NCBI RefSeq assembly: GCF_003259745.1
Contig: NZ_QLMC01000005.1
Span: forward strand, 558,001-622,000
From: Larkinella arboricola
Lineage (GTDB): Bacteria > Bacteroidota > Bacteroidia > Cytophagales > Spirosomataceae
Length of the DNA stretch: 64,000 nt
Direction: 5' to 3'
Part shown: in pieces, positions 8,662 to 17,519 of the stretch
Layout: each line of letters begins with the position of its first letter
Position numbering within the stretch: position 1 is the stretch's first letter
Program-made: the position numbers and the translations under genes
Notes under the pieces: model-generated
Told to the model about the DNA's origin: nothing
The model's input: the letters and a program-made list of their open reading frames with translations, nothing else
The model's database searches: none

Positions 8662-11600
8662 ATGACTGTTTTTCTTAAACGCTCTGACCGGGCGCTGTCT
8701 ATTATATTGTTTTTTATGTCGGTTGTATTGGGGGCCGCTTCTGCGGTTGCTGAACCGATTTACACAGGTAATAGCCCGGTCGATCAGCTTATTTCGGGAA
8801 CCGTAACGGATGAAACCGGAGCGGTGTTGCCCGGTGCCAACGTCGTGCTAAAGGGAACCACCAAAGGAACGACGACGGGTGCAAACGGTACGTTCCAGAT
8901 TGAAGTTCCGGGTCAGGAAAGTACGCTGATTGTCAGCTTCCTGGGTTATATCACGCAGGAAGTTGCAGTCGGTAATCGGACCGACCTGAAAATTACCCTT
9001 CAGGCCGACCGGAAAGCCCTCGACGAAGTGGTCGTGGTGGGCTACGGAACGCAATCCAAACGGAATGTTACGGGAGCCATCGCCAGCGTCGATATGAAGG
9101 CGCTGGAAAACCTGCCCAACACGAATGTGGGTCAAGCCTTACGCGGTCGGGTGGCGGGGGTTCAATTTACCGATAATGGACGGCCGGGTCAGGGCGGTTC
9201 CATTCTGGTACGGGGTGCGCGCTCTATTACGGCGAGCAATAATCCCCTGATCATTCTGGACGGTATCTTTTTTGAAGGCAGTATCAATGATATTAATCCC
9301 GGCGATATCGCTTCGATGGAAGTACTGAAAGATGCGTCGGCAACGGCAATTTACGGGGCCAGAGCAGCCAATGGGGTTATTCTAATTACCTCCAAAAAAG
9401 GCACAACGGAGAAACCAACCATCCGGTTTGGCGTGTTGTACGGGGCTTCAAACTGGAGCAACCGGCCCAAAATGCTGAGTCCGGAGCGGTATATCCAGCA
9501 AAGGCTGGATTGGCGGGCGCAGGCTAATTTGCCGTCTGACCCCGCCAAAATTGCGGATTACCTGGATGCCACCGAAGCTAAAAATTACCTCGCCGGAAAT
9601 ACCGTAGACCCCTGGGATCTGGTTTCGCAACAGTCCAGTATCCAGAATTATGATTTAAGCATCTCAGGCCGGTCTGGGCGGACAAATTATTTTATTTCCT
9701 CGAATTTCAATAAGGATAAAGGGCTGATATTTAACGATAATTCAACCCGGACGAGCGTTCGGATGAACATTGAAAACCAGGTTGTTGACTGGTTGAAAAT
9801 CGGCGTCAATGCCCAGTATTCGGAGCGCGATCTTTCTGGCGTCGAAGCCAACATGGCCAGTGCATTCTGGACATCGCCCTTTGTATCGCCCTGGTTGGAT
9901 GAAGCCAAAACCGACCCCAATCCCTTTCCAACAGAAGATCTTTTGGGCGGGTCGGCCTTATTCGGTGCCATTACCAATCAGAATCAGGAAGTGCAGCGGA
10001 ACCTGTTTGCCAATTTCTTCGGCATTGTCGATGTGCCCTTCATCAAAGGCTTATCCTACCGCATCAATTATTCGCCGAATTACCGCTGGTATAACGTCAA
10101 TAATTTCAGTCCGATCTACCAGCGGAATGGTCTGAACAATCTGGGTAGTGCCAGCCGGCGAATTGATTTTAACAAAAACTGGGTCCTGGAGAATATTCTG
10201 ACGTATACGAGGCAACTCACAGAGAACCATGCTTTTGACCTGACACTTTTATACGGACGAAACCAGGCAAACAGCGAGTCCATTCTGGCGTCCGGCGTTG
10301 ATTTTACCGGTGTCAGTGATGTCAATGGCTGGAACAACCTGTCGCTGGCCCGCATTCAGACAACCACCTACCCCAGTGGCGTTCTGGGCGCGTCGAATGT
10401 CGATGCGATCTCATCCATGGCCCGGCTGAACTACCGGTTTATGAACCGCTACCTGTTGACGCTCACCGCCCGGCGGGATGCGAACTCAGTGTTTGGGGCC
10501 AATAAAAAATTTGGTACGTTCCCGTCGGTCGCGCTGGCCTGGGTGGTATCCGATGAGGCATTTATGGAGAAAGTGCCGTTGGTCAACTCCCTTAAACTCA
10601 GGGCTTCTTACGGTTCGGTCGGCAATCAGGCAATTTCAGCCTATCAGTCACTGGTGCGCCAGAATCAGGTACAATATGTATTTGGCGACGGAGGTGCAAC
10701 GACCGTGGGTATTCTTCCCGCCAATATGGCCAATCCGAATCTGAGCTGGGAAACCACCACGACTACCAACATCGGACTGGATTTTGAATTACTAAAAGGA
10801 CGGCTTGGCGGTACCGTCGAATGGTATAATCTGGCGACGAAGGACTTGCTGCTGAACCGCCAGTTGCCCACGCCTACGGGTTTTTCGAATGTGTTGACAA
10901 ATGTCGGCGCAACCAATAACCGGGGCGTCGAGATTGCGCTGAACAGCGTGAACCTAACCCGGGACAAATTTGAGTGGAGCAGCAGTTTGACCTTTTCGGC
11001 CAATAAAAATAAAATCGTCCACATTTACCGGAGCGATGTAAACGGCGATGGCGTGGAGGATGATGATATCGGTAACCGCTGGTTTATTGGCAGTCCGATC
11101 AATGTGATCTACGATTATACATTTGATGGCATCTACCAGCAGAATGATCAGATTCCGGTGGGTCAGAAAGCGGGTTTTGTCAAAGTCAAAGACCTGAACG
11201 GGGATGGCAAGATTGACGCCGACGACCGGAGTGTGATCGGAAACCGCGACGCCATTTACCGCTGGGGGCTGGCCAATAACTTTAAATACGGTCGGCTAAA
11301 TTTAATGGTGATGCTCAATTCGCTGATGGGCTGGCAGGCCGTCAATAATGTCACCGCCAATAGCAATTCGGTAAGTGGGGCCGGTGATGGTAATTTCCCG
11401 GATCGGGCGGTGAACCGGCCCGACCTGGGCTGGTGGACGCCCGAGAACAAATCCAATACCCGGGCTTCGCTGGTGTATACAAACCCGCTGGCTACCGCGG
11501 CTGATTTGATTCAAAGCCGGGATTTTGTTCGTATTCAGGAAGTTGCCCTGTCGTACGACCTGCCGGTGGACCTGCTGAGTCGGTTGAAAATGAGCTCGCT

Positions 11601-11739
11601 GAGGGTGTTTCTGAGTGGCCGCAATTTGCACACGTTTACCAAGTGGACGGGGATGGATCCGGAGAGCGGTTATGCCACCCGGGGAACCTCGTTTCCAACG
11701 CCCCGCACGCTGTCGGCCGGTCTCAATGTAAGTTTCTAA
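8662..11739 (+). CDS. SusC/RagA-type TonB-linked outer-membrane transporter
   Basis: Outer-membrane beta-barrel that imports an oligosaccharide or glycoside using TonB energy, with SusD as lid. 1025 aa: signal peptide (about 1-30), carboxypeptidase-regulatory-like domain (about 44-114, ISGTVTDETGAVLPGANVVL), the SusC signature DEVVVVGYGTQ at 121-131, plug domain (about 135-250, with the NPLIILDGI and LKDASATAIYGARAANGVI blocks), then the barrel ending in SAGLNVSF with a terminal Phe. There is no N-terminal STN domain, so signalling to an anti-sigma factor is not expected. susD follows after 20 bp. Substrate unknown. Confidence 0.96.
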   Translation: MTVFLKRSDRALSIILFFMSVVLGAASAVAEPIYTGNSPVDQLISGTVTDETGAVLPGANVVLKGTTKGTTTGANGTFQIEVPGQESTLIVSFLGYITQEVAVGNRTDLKITLQADRKALDEVVVVGYGTQSKRNVTGAIASVDMKALENLPNTNVGQALRGRVAGVQFTDNGRPGQGGSILVRGARSITASNNPLIILDGIFFEGSINDINPGDIASMEVLKDASATAIYGARAANGVILITSKKGTTEKPTIRFGVLYGASNWSNRPKMLSPERYIQQRLDWRAQANLPSDPAKIADYLDATEAKNYLAGNTVDPWDLVSQQSSIQNYDLSISGRSGRTNYFISSNFNKDKGLIFNDNSTRTSVRMNIENQVVDWLKIGVNAQYSERDLSGVEANMASAFWTSPFVSPWLDEAKTDPNPFPTEDLLGGSALFGAITNQNQEVQRNLFANFFGIVDVPFIKGLSYRINYSPNYRWYNVNNFSPIYQRNGLNNLGSASRRIDFNKNWVLENILTYTRQLTENHAFDLTLLYGRNQANSESILASGVDFTGVSDVNGWNNLSLARIQTTTYPSGVLGASNVDAISSMARLNYRFMNRYLLTLTARRDANSVFGANKKFGTFPSVALAWVVSDEAFMEKVPLVNSLKLRASYGSVGNQAISAYQSLVRQNQVQYVFGDGGATTVGILPANMANPNLSWETTTTTNIGLDFELLKGRLGGTVEWYNLATKDLLLNRQLPTPTGFSNVLTNVGATNNRGVEIALNSVNLTRDKFEWSSSLTFSANKNKIVHIYRSDVNGDGVEDDDIGNRWFIGSPINVIYDYTFDGIYQQNDQIPVGQKAGFVKVKDLNGDGKIDADDRSVIGNRDAIYRWGLANNFKYGRLNLMVMLNSLMGWQAVNNVTANSNSVSGAGDGNFPDRAVNRPDLGWWTPENKSNTRASLVYTNPLATAADLIQSRDFVRIQEVALSYDLPVDLLSRLKMSSLRVFLSGRNLHTFTKWTGMDPESGYATRGTSFPTPRTLSAGLNVSF

Positions 11740-11759
11740 CCCTTTCCCAGCCTTGAATC

Positions 11760-13373
11760 ATGAAAGTAACGATAACGAAATTCCTGAAATGTGCGGTGAT
11801 CGGCGGGCTGCTGCTGACTTCGCAGGCCTGTAATGAGTCGATTCTGGATGAAAAGCCCCTGGCGTTCCTTTCCCCCGATGTTACGCTGGTGAAAAATTCC
11901 GGCTTTCAAAGTGCCATTGTGGCGCTTCATCAGGGTGTCCGGGAGGTGTTTGGTCAGGATGACTTCAATACCTGGTGGACCTTGTATCTGGCCACCGATA
12001 TTGGTTCGATTGGCGTTCGTGATACGTACCTGAGAGATTATGCTACGCAGATGACCCCTACTTTTAGGGGCGTTACCTGGTTCTGGGACTGGGGGTACGT
12101 CACCATGCTGCCACGCGCCAATCAAATCATTGAATATGCCCAGCGCCCAACGGCGGTTTGGGATGATGAAGCCCAGAAAAATGCGGTGATTGCGGAAGCC
12201 CGGTTTTTCAGAGCCTATACCATGAATCTGCTCACCAATCTGTACGGAGACATTCCGATTGCGGATAAAGCCTATACCGAACCCAAGGTTGATTTTCAGC
12301 GGGCACCCCGGAAAGAGGTGCTTGCTTTTATCGCAGCGGACCTGGAGTTTGCCTCCCAGCATTTGCCGTTGACCACCACCATTCAGGGCCGGATCACCAA
12401 AGATTGCGCCGATCATCTTCTGTCGGAGGTGTACATCAGTGCCGGAGAATACGATAAAGCCATTGCCGCAGCCACTGCTGTCATTTCTTCGGGCAGAAAT
12501 AAGTTGGTAACGGAACGGTTCGGTTCGCTCCGGAATCAGCCGGGTGACCATTATTCGGATATGTTTAAAGACGGAAATCAGAACCGCTCTTCGGGCAATA
12601 CCGAAAATCTGTGGGTGGTTCAGTATGAATTTCAAACGCCGGGTGGGGTTACTGCTGCGGGGCAGGCAAAGCTCTGGCTGCGGGGTTGGGGTGCCCGCTA
12701 CTTCGATGTTCGCGATCCGGATAATGCCCTCGGTGGGGTGGTAACGGATAGTTTAGGGCGGGGCGTAAGCTGGATACGGCCTTCAAACCATGTTTTGTAT
12801 ACGATTTGGGATGATCCGGATGATATCCGAAACTCACGGTTTAACATCCGGCGGAAATGGTATTACAACAACCCGGCTTCAAAATACTTTCGCCAGGAGA
12901 TAAAACCGCATCAATATCTCGACACGCTTTATCATATTTACCCGTCGTTCATCAAAATTGAAGGACTGAGTTTAGCGGGTGCTACCAGTGGCCGCACATT
13001 CAGCGATTTGCCCATGATGCGGCTGGCGGAAACGTATCTTCTCCGGGCCGAGGCTCATTTAAGGAAGGGCGATAAGGTCAATGCGGCTGCCGATATCAAC
13101 ACCGTTCGGGCGCGCGCAAAAGCCAGACCCGTAACACCGGCTCAGGTAACCATCGATTATTTGCTGGATGAGCGATTGAGGGAACTGATTATTGAGGAGC
13201 CCCGCCGGTTAACACTCTCCCGAATGGGCAAACTGGTTGAACGCACCAAAAAATACAACGGGTTTGCGACAACCATAACCGGTATTCAGGAGAAAAATGA
13301 GCTGTTTCCGATTCCGCAAACGTTCATTGATGCCAACTTTGGATTCAAAATAAGCCAAAATCCGGGGTATTAA
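11760..13373 (+). CDS. SusD/RagB-type outer-membrane lipoprotein
   Basis: Surface glycan-binding lipoprotein that caps the SusC barrel. 537 aa with a lipoprotein signal (LLLTSQAC, lipid-anchored Cys near residue 22, followed by NESILDEKP), the helical TPR-like SusD fold, NAVIAEARFFRAYTMNLLTN in the first half and the C-terminal ELIIEEPRRLTLSRMGK and NELFPIPQTFIDAN blocks. It lies 20 bp after susC, and a rho-independent terminator stands 17 bp after its stop (13390-13443), marking the likely end of the operon. Confidence 0.96.
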   Translation: MKVTITKFLKCAVIGGLLLTSQACNESILDEKPLAFLSPDVTLVKNSGFQSAIVALHQGVREVFGQDDFNTWWTLYLATDIGSIGVRDTYLRDYATQMTPTFRGVTWFWDWGYVTMLPRANQIIEYAQRPTAVWDDEAQKNAVIAEARFFRAYTMNLLTNLYGDIPIADKAYTEPKVDFQRAPRKEVLAFIAADLEFASQHLPLTTTIQGRITKDCADHLLSEVYISAGEYDKAIAAATAVISSGRNKLVTERFGSLRNQPGDHYSDMFKDGNQNRSSGNTENLWVVQYEFQTPGGVTAAGQAKLWLRGWGARYFDVRDPDNALGGVVTDSLGRGVSWIRPSNHVLYTIWDDPDDIRNSRFNIRRKWYYNNPASKYFRQEIKPHQYLDTLYHIYPSFIKIEGLSLAGATSGRTFSDLPMMRLAETYLLRAEAHLRKGDKVNAAADINTVRARAKARPVTPAQVTIDYLLDERLRELIIEEPRRLTLSRMGKLVERTKKYNGFATTITGIQEKNELFPIPQTFIDANFGFKISQNPGY

Positions 13374-13389
13374 TCAGCATAAGTTCACA

Positions 13390-13443
13390 CTCATCAGAAG
13401 GTAAAAGAACCTGCTCTTTTGCTTTCTGATGAGCTTTTTGTTT
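13390..13443 (+). terminator. Rho-independent terminator after susD
   Basis: CTCATCAGAA (13390-13399) pairs with TTCTGATGAG (13424-13433); a second small pairing AAAAGA/TCTTTT lies inside the loop, and a C-T5-G-T8 tract follows. It should end the transcript that starts at the DUF1080 gene. Confidence 0.75.
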
Positions 13444-13469
13444 TTTTCTGCCGAAACCCGTAACCTGAT

Positions 13470-14279
13470 ATGGAACTTACATTTTTTGCCCCCGCCTGGG
13501 GAAACACCCTGCCTTTCGATCAGTTCTGCCGGAACGTAAAAGCGGCTGGGTACGACGGCGTTGAAATGGCCCTGCCGTTCGAAGAAGCCGAAAAGTCGGC
13601 CATCCTGGACACGCTGGCGAAACACGGTTTGCAATTGATCGGCCAATACTTTCAATCGTTCGAAACCGACCTCGACGACCACGCGCGGAATTATGAGAAG
13701 TACCTGCGCCACCTGAGCGCGGCCCAGCCGGTGTTGATTAACTGCCAGACCGGTAAGGATTTTTTTACGTTTGAGCAGAATCAACGGCTTTTTGAACTGG
13801 CCGACCGGATTTCAGGCGAAACCGGCGTGAAAATCATCCACGAAACGCACCGGGGTAAGGCACTTTTTGCGGCCCATATTACCCGCGATTACCTGCAAAA
13901 ACTGCCCCAAATTCGATTAACCCTCGATATTTCGCACTGGTGCAACGTACACGAATCGCTGCTCGAAAACCAGACCGAAGCCGTCCAGCTCGCCATTCAG
14001 CATACCGATCACATCCACAGCCGCGTGGGGCATCCCGAAGGGCCGCAGGTCAACGATCCCCGTGCGCCGGAATGGGCCGAAACCCTCAACACACACCTCG
14101 CCTGGTGGGATCAGGTGGTCGCCCGCCATCGGCAGAGCAAAACTGCGCTGACGGTTACGACCGAGTTTGGCCCCGCAACCTACCTGCCCGTGCTGCCGTA
14201 CACGCAAATGCCGGTCGCGAGCCAGTGGGACGTTAATGTGTTTATGCTGAACCTGCTGAAAAACCGCTATTCCGGTTAA
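13470..14279 (+). CDS. Cytosolic sugar phosphate isomerase/epimerase-like TIM barrel
   Basis: 269 aa, no signal peptide; AP-endonuclease-2/xylose-isomerase-like TIM barrel. Likely metal ligands are visible at strand ends: Glu125 (IIHETHRGK), Asp153 (TLDISHW), His183 (DHIHSRVGH) and Glu232 (TTEFGP). The family includes hydroxypyruvate, tagatose and inosose isomerases or epimerases and dehydratases. It follows the susD terminator by about 26 bp, so it may have its own promoter or receive read-through. It probably handles the imported product inside the cell, in contrast to the secreted barrel at 6873-7778 (inference). Confidence 0.88.
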   Translation: MELTFFAPAWGNTLPFDQFCRNVKAAGYDGVEMALPFEEAEKSAILDTLAKHGLQLIGQYFQSFETDLDDHARNYEKYLRHLSAAQPVLINCQTGKDFFTFEQNQRLFELADRISGETGVKIIHETHRGKALFAAHITRDYLQKLPQIRLTLDISHWCNVHESLLENQTEAVQLAIQHTDHIHSRVGHPEGPQVNDPRAPEWAETLNTHLAWWDQVVARHRQSKTALTVTTEFGPATYLPVLPYTQMPVASQWDVNVFMLNLLKNRYSG

Positions 14280-14349
14280 GGCTCAATGCCGGGAATTGTT
14301 AGGTGCAAAATAGAATTTGGTTGTTAGAGCAATGAACAGACTCCTTTCG

Positions 14350-14357
14350 TAGATTTG
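14350..14357 (+). promoter_or_regulatory. Probable -7 promoter element of the amidohydrolase genes
   Basis: TAGATTTG fits the Bacteroidota -7 consensus TAnnTTTG and lies 41 bp before the ATG at 14399. No well-spaced -33 TTG is obvious (the nearest is 26 nt upstream), so support rests on the -7 box alone. Confidence 0.4.
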
Positions 14358-14398
14358 TAAAACTATCTACCTGTCTCATCACCTAACTAATTCCCTAC

Positions 14399-17300
14399 AT
14401 GCGGAAACTTTTCCTGACCGGTATGCTGGCCTGGGGACTCACCCAGGTCGGCTGGTCGCAGGTCACTTTTCCCCGGAATGGCGTCTACGACGAACGACCG
14501 GGGCTGTACGCCTTCACGAATGCCACCATCATCGTTGATCCTAAAACCACCCTCGAAGGGGCTACGCTGCTCGTCCGCAACGGGCGCATCGAAGCCGTGG
14601 GCAAAACCGTCAGTATCCCGGCGGGCGCGGTGGTGGCCGACCTGAAAGGCAAGCGGATTTACCCCGCGCTGGTTGACATCGAATCGGATTACGGGATGCC
14701 CGAACTCAAGCGGAATCCGCCCGGCGGTGGGCGCGGTGCTCCGCAGTACGATTCCAACAAAAAAGGCGCTTATAACTGGAACCAGGCGATCCAGCCGGAA
14801 GTCGATGCCGGAATCATCTTTAAAGCCAATGTACAGCAGGCCAATGAACTCCGGAAAATGGGCTTCGGAGCGGTGGTTACGCACCCGCACGACGGTATTG
14901 CGCGCGGAAATTCGGTGCTGGTCACGCTGGCCGACGACCGCGAAAACAACGTCGTGATCCGTGACCGGGTTTCGGCGCATTACTCGTTCAGCAAAGGCAC
15001 CTCAACGCAAACCTATCCGAACTCGCCGATGGGCGCGGTGGCCCTGCTGCGGCAAACTTATTACGACGCCGACTGGTATAAAAAAGCCGGAAAAACCGTC
15101 GAGTCCAACCTGTCGCTCGAAGCCTTCAACCAGTTGCAGAGCCTGCCCTCGGTTTTCGAAGTGCCTGACAAACTGGGCGTGCTGCGGGCCGATAAAATCG
15201 GGGAAGAATTCGGCATTCAGTATATTATCAAAAGCGCCGGGGACGAATACCAGCGGATCAATGAGGTGAAAGCCACGGGCGCGTCGCTGATTGTGCCGCT
15301 GAATTTTCCGCAGCCATTCGACGTAGAAGATGCCTGGGATGCCGACAACGTGACGCTGGCCGAAATGAAGCACTGGGAAATGGCTCCCGCCAATCCGGGT
15401 ATGCTCGCCAAAGCCGGGGTGCCGTTTGCGCTGACAACCGCCAACCTGCGCAACAAAACCGATTTCTGGGCCAACCTACGCAAAGCCATCGAATACGGTT
15501 TGACCGAGCAGCAGGCGCTGACGGCCCTGACCACGACGCCCGCCCAACTGCTGAAAATCGACAACGAAGTCGGCAGCCTGAAACCGGGTTTGCTGGCGAA
15601 CTTCCTGATTACGTCCGACAATCTGTTCAGTGCCGATAACGTGATTCTGGAAAACTGGGTGCGGGGTAAACAGTATGTGTATCAGGACAAAAGCGCCCCC
15701 GACTGGCGCGGCACCTACAACCTGACCATCGGTGACCGGAGCAACCTCAAGCTCAACATCACCGGAAAACCGGGTAAACCCGAATACCAGGTTCTGGTCG
15801 ATACCGTAAAAGTAACGCCCAAAGTGTCGCTGACGAACGACCTGATTTCCCTGCAAATTCAACTGAACAAGAAGCAGGGGGGAACCACCCGTTTAACCGG
15901 TTACCGTGAAGGAACAACGCTGAAAGGCGAAGGCGAAATGCCGGATGGAAAAGTCGTAAAATGGTCGGCGACACTGGCACAACCGTTTACGGCTTCGGCA
16001 GCAAAACCGGATAGTGCGAAGAAAACCGCCCCGGAATACGGCAAACTGCTGTATCCGTTTGTGGGAATGGGCAACCTGGAAAAACCTAAAGCCCAAACGC
16101 TGCTGATCCGGAACGCGACGGTCTGGACCAACGAAAAAGACGGTATTCTGGCGAGTGCGGACGTGCTGGTGCAGAATGGGAAGATAGCGAAAGTAGGCAA
16201 GGGGCTGGCAGCTCCGGCGGGTGCGCAGGTGATCGACGGAACGGGCAAACACCTGACCAACGGCATTATTGACGAACACTCGCACATTGCGCTGTATTCG
16301 ATCAACGAGGGCGGACAGTCGAGTTCGGCGGAGGTCAGGATGAGCGATGTGGTCAATTCCGAAGACATCAACATTTACCGCCAGCTGGCCGGGGGTGTCA
16401 CGACCTCGCAACTGCTCCACGGTTCGGCCAACTCCATCGGCGGGCAGTCGGCCATTGTGAAACTGAAGTGGGGAGAAGCTCCGCAGGAAATGATGGTGAA
16501 AGGGGCCGACGGTTTTATCAAGTTTGCCCTAGGCGAAAACGTCAAACAGGCCAACTGGGGCGACGCGGTTCGGATTCGGTTTCCGCAAACCCGGATGGGG
16601 GTGGAGCAGGTGTATTTCGACCACTTCACCCGCGCCCGCGAATACGACAACGCCTGGAAAGCTTATAACTCGATGAGTGCGAAGGAGAGGGCCAAAGCCG
16701 TGCCGCCCCGTCGGGATGTGGAACTAGATGCGCTGGCCGAAATTCTGAACAAAAAACGGTTTATCACCTGCCATAGCTACGTACAGTCGGAAATCAATAT
16801 GCTGATGAAAGTGGCGGATTCGCTGGGCTTTAAGGTCAACACGTTCACGCACATTCTGGAGGGCTACAAAGTGGCCGATAAGATGGCAAAACACGGCGTG
16901 GGCGGCTCAACCTTTGCCGACTGGTGGGCCTATAAAATGGAAGTGAAAGACGCCATTCCGTACAATGCCGCCCTGATGGCGCGGGCCGGTGTGGTGGTTT
17001 CCATCAACTCTGACGACGCCGAAATGGCCCGTCGATTGAATCAGGAAGCCGCCAAAGCCGTGGAGTACGGCGGTATTTCGGAAGAAGAGGCCTGGAAAAT
17101 GGTGACGCTCAACCCGGCTAAACTGCTGCACCTGGACAACCAACTGGGCAGCATCCGGGCAGGCAAGGACGCCGATCTGGTACTCTGGAACAACAACCCG
17201 CTGGCGGTATACGCCCGGCCCGAAAAAACCATCATCGACGGCACGGTTTACTTTGATGCGCAGGACGACGACCGCAAACGCGACGAACTGCAAAAAGAAC

Positions 17301-17446
17301 GCGCCCGGCTGATTCAGAAGATGTTGACGGCCAAAGCCGGTGGTGCCTCGACCCAACGGCCCACGTTCCGGCGGCAACGGATGTGGCATTGCGAAGACGT
17401 AGAAGGTGTCATGGCCGAAGGCGAAGAACAGGAGCAAACGAAATAA
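14399..17446 (+). CDS. Secreted double-domain amidohydrolase
   Basis: 1015 aa with a signal peptide (MRKLFLTGMLAWGLTQVGWS). Two amidohydrolase-like halves are joined. In the first (about 25-430) the expected HxH metal motif after the beta-strand PALVD is replaced by IESDYG, so this half is probably non-catalytic. The second half (about 570-985) keeps the metal site: DEHSHIAL near residue 625, His in TCHSYVQS and in FTHILEGYKV, and Asp in SINSDDAEMA. The domain between them (about 440-560) is beta-rich. Related proteins are annotated as imidazolonepropionase-like or dipeptidase-like hydrolases. The substrate is unknown and could be a peptide or cyclic amide. It is followed by a repeat hairpin and a second amidohydrolase gene. 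Confidence 0.9.
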   Translation: MRKLFLTGMLAWGLTQVGWSQVTFPRNGVYDERPGLYAFTNATIIVDPKTTLEGATLLVRNGRIEAVGKTVSIPAGAVVADLKGKRIYPALVDIESDYGMPELKRNPPGGGRGAPQYDSNKKGAYNWNQAIQPEVDAGIIFKANVQQANELRKMGFGAVVTHPHDGIARGNSVLVTLADDRENNVVIRDRVSAHYSFSKGTSTQTYPNSPMGAVALLRQTYYDADWYKKAGKTVESNLSLEAFNQLQSLPSVFEVPDKLGVLRADKIGEEFGIQYIIKSAGDEYQRINEVKATGASLIVPLNFPQPFDVEDAWDADNVTLAEMKHWEMAPANPGMLAKAGVPFALTTANLRNKTDFWANLRKAIEYGLTEQQALTALTTTPAQLLKIDNEVGSLKPGLLANFLITSDNLFSADNVILENWVRGKQYVYQDKSAPDWRGTYNLTIGDRSNLKLNITGKPGKPEYQVLVDTVKVTPKVSLTNDLISLQIQLNKKQGGTTRLTGYREGTTLKGEGEMPDGKVVKWSATLAQPFTASAAKPDSAKKTAPEYGKLLYPFVGMGNLEKPKAQTLLIRNATVWTNEKDGILASADVLVQNGKIAKVGKGLAAPAGAQVIDGTGKHLTNGIIDEHSHIALYSINEGGQSSSAEVRMSDVVNSEDINIYRQLAGGVTTSQLLHGSANSIGGQSAIVKLKWGEAPQEMMVKGADGFIKFALGENVKQANWGDAVRIRFPQTRMGVEQVYFDHFTRAREYDNAWKAYNSMSAKERAKAVPPRRDVELDALAEILNKKRFITCHSYVQSEINMLMKVADSLGFKVNTFTHILEGYKVADKMAKHGVGGSTFADWWAYKMEVKDAIPYNAALMARAGVVVSINSDDAEMARRLNQEAAKAVEYGGISEEEAWKMVTLNPAKLLHLDNQLGSIRAGKDADLVLWNNNPLAVYARPEKTIIDGTVYFDAQDDDRKRDELQKERARLIQKMLTAKAGGASTQRPTFRRQRMWHCEDVEGVMAEGEEQEQTK

Positions 17447-17507
17447 GACAAGAGAGTAAAGACACAAAAGGCGAATTGAAACGTCTTTTGTCGCGCGTCT
17501 CTCTTCT
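17446..17507. repeat. Intergenic inverted repeat between the two amidohydrolase genes
   Basis: The left arm 17446-17470, built from AGACAAGAGAGTAAAGACA units, pairs imperfectly with 17485-17507 (CTTTTGTCGCGCGTCTCTCT and following bases), leaving a loop of about 14 nt. The sequence resembles the hisG-hisD hairpin at 661-745, and the left arm begins on the stop codon of the preceding gene. Confidence 0.6.
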
Positions 17508-17519
17508 AAAATCTGAAGC

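Noticed and set aside
11736-12635. 299-codon open frame opposite susD
   Set aside because: Shadow of a strongly identified SusD gene; no signal or motif in the reverse translation.
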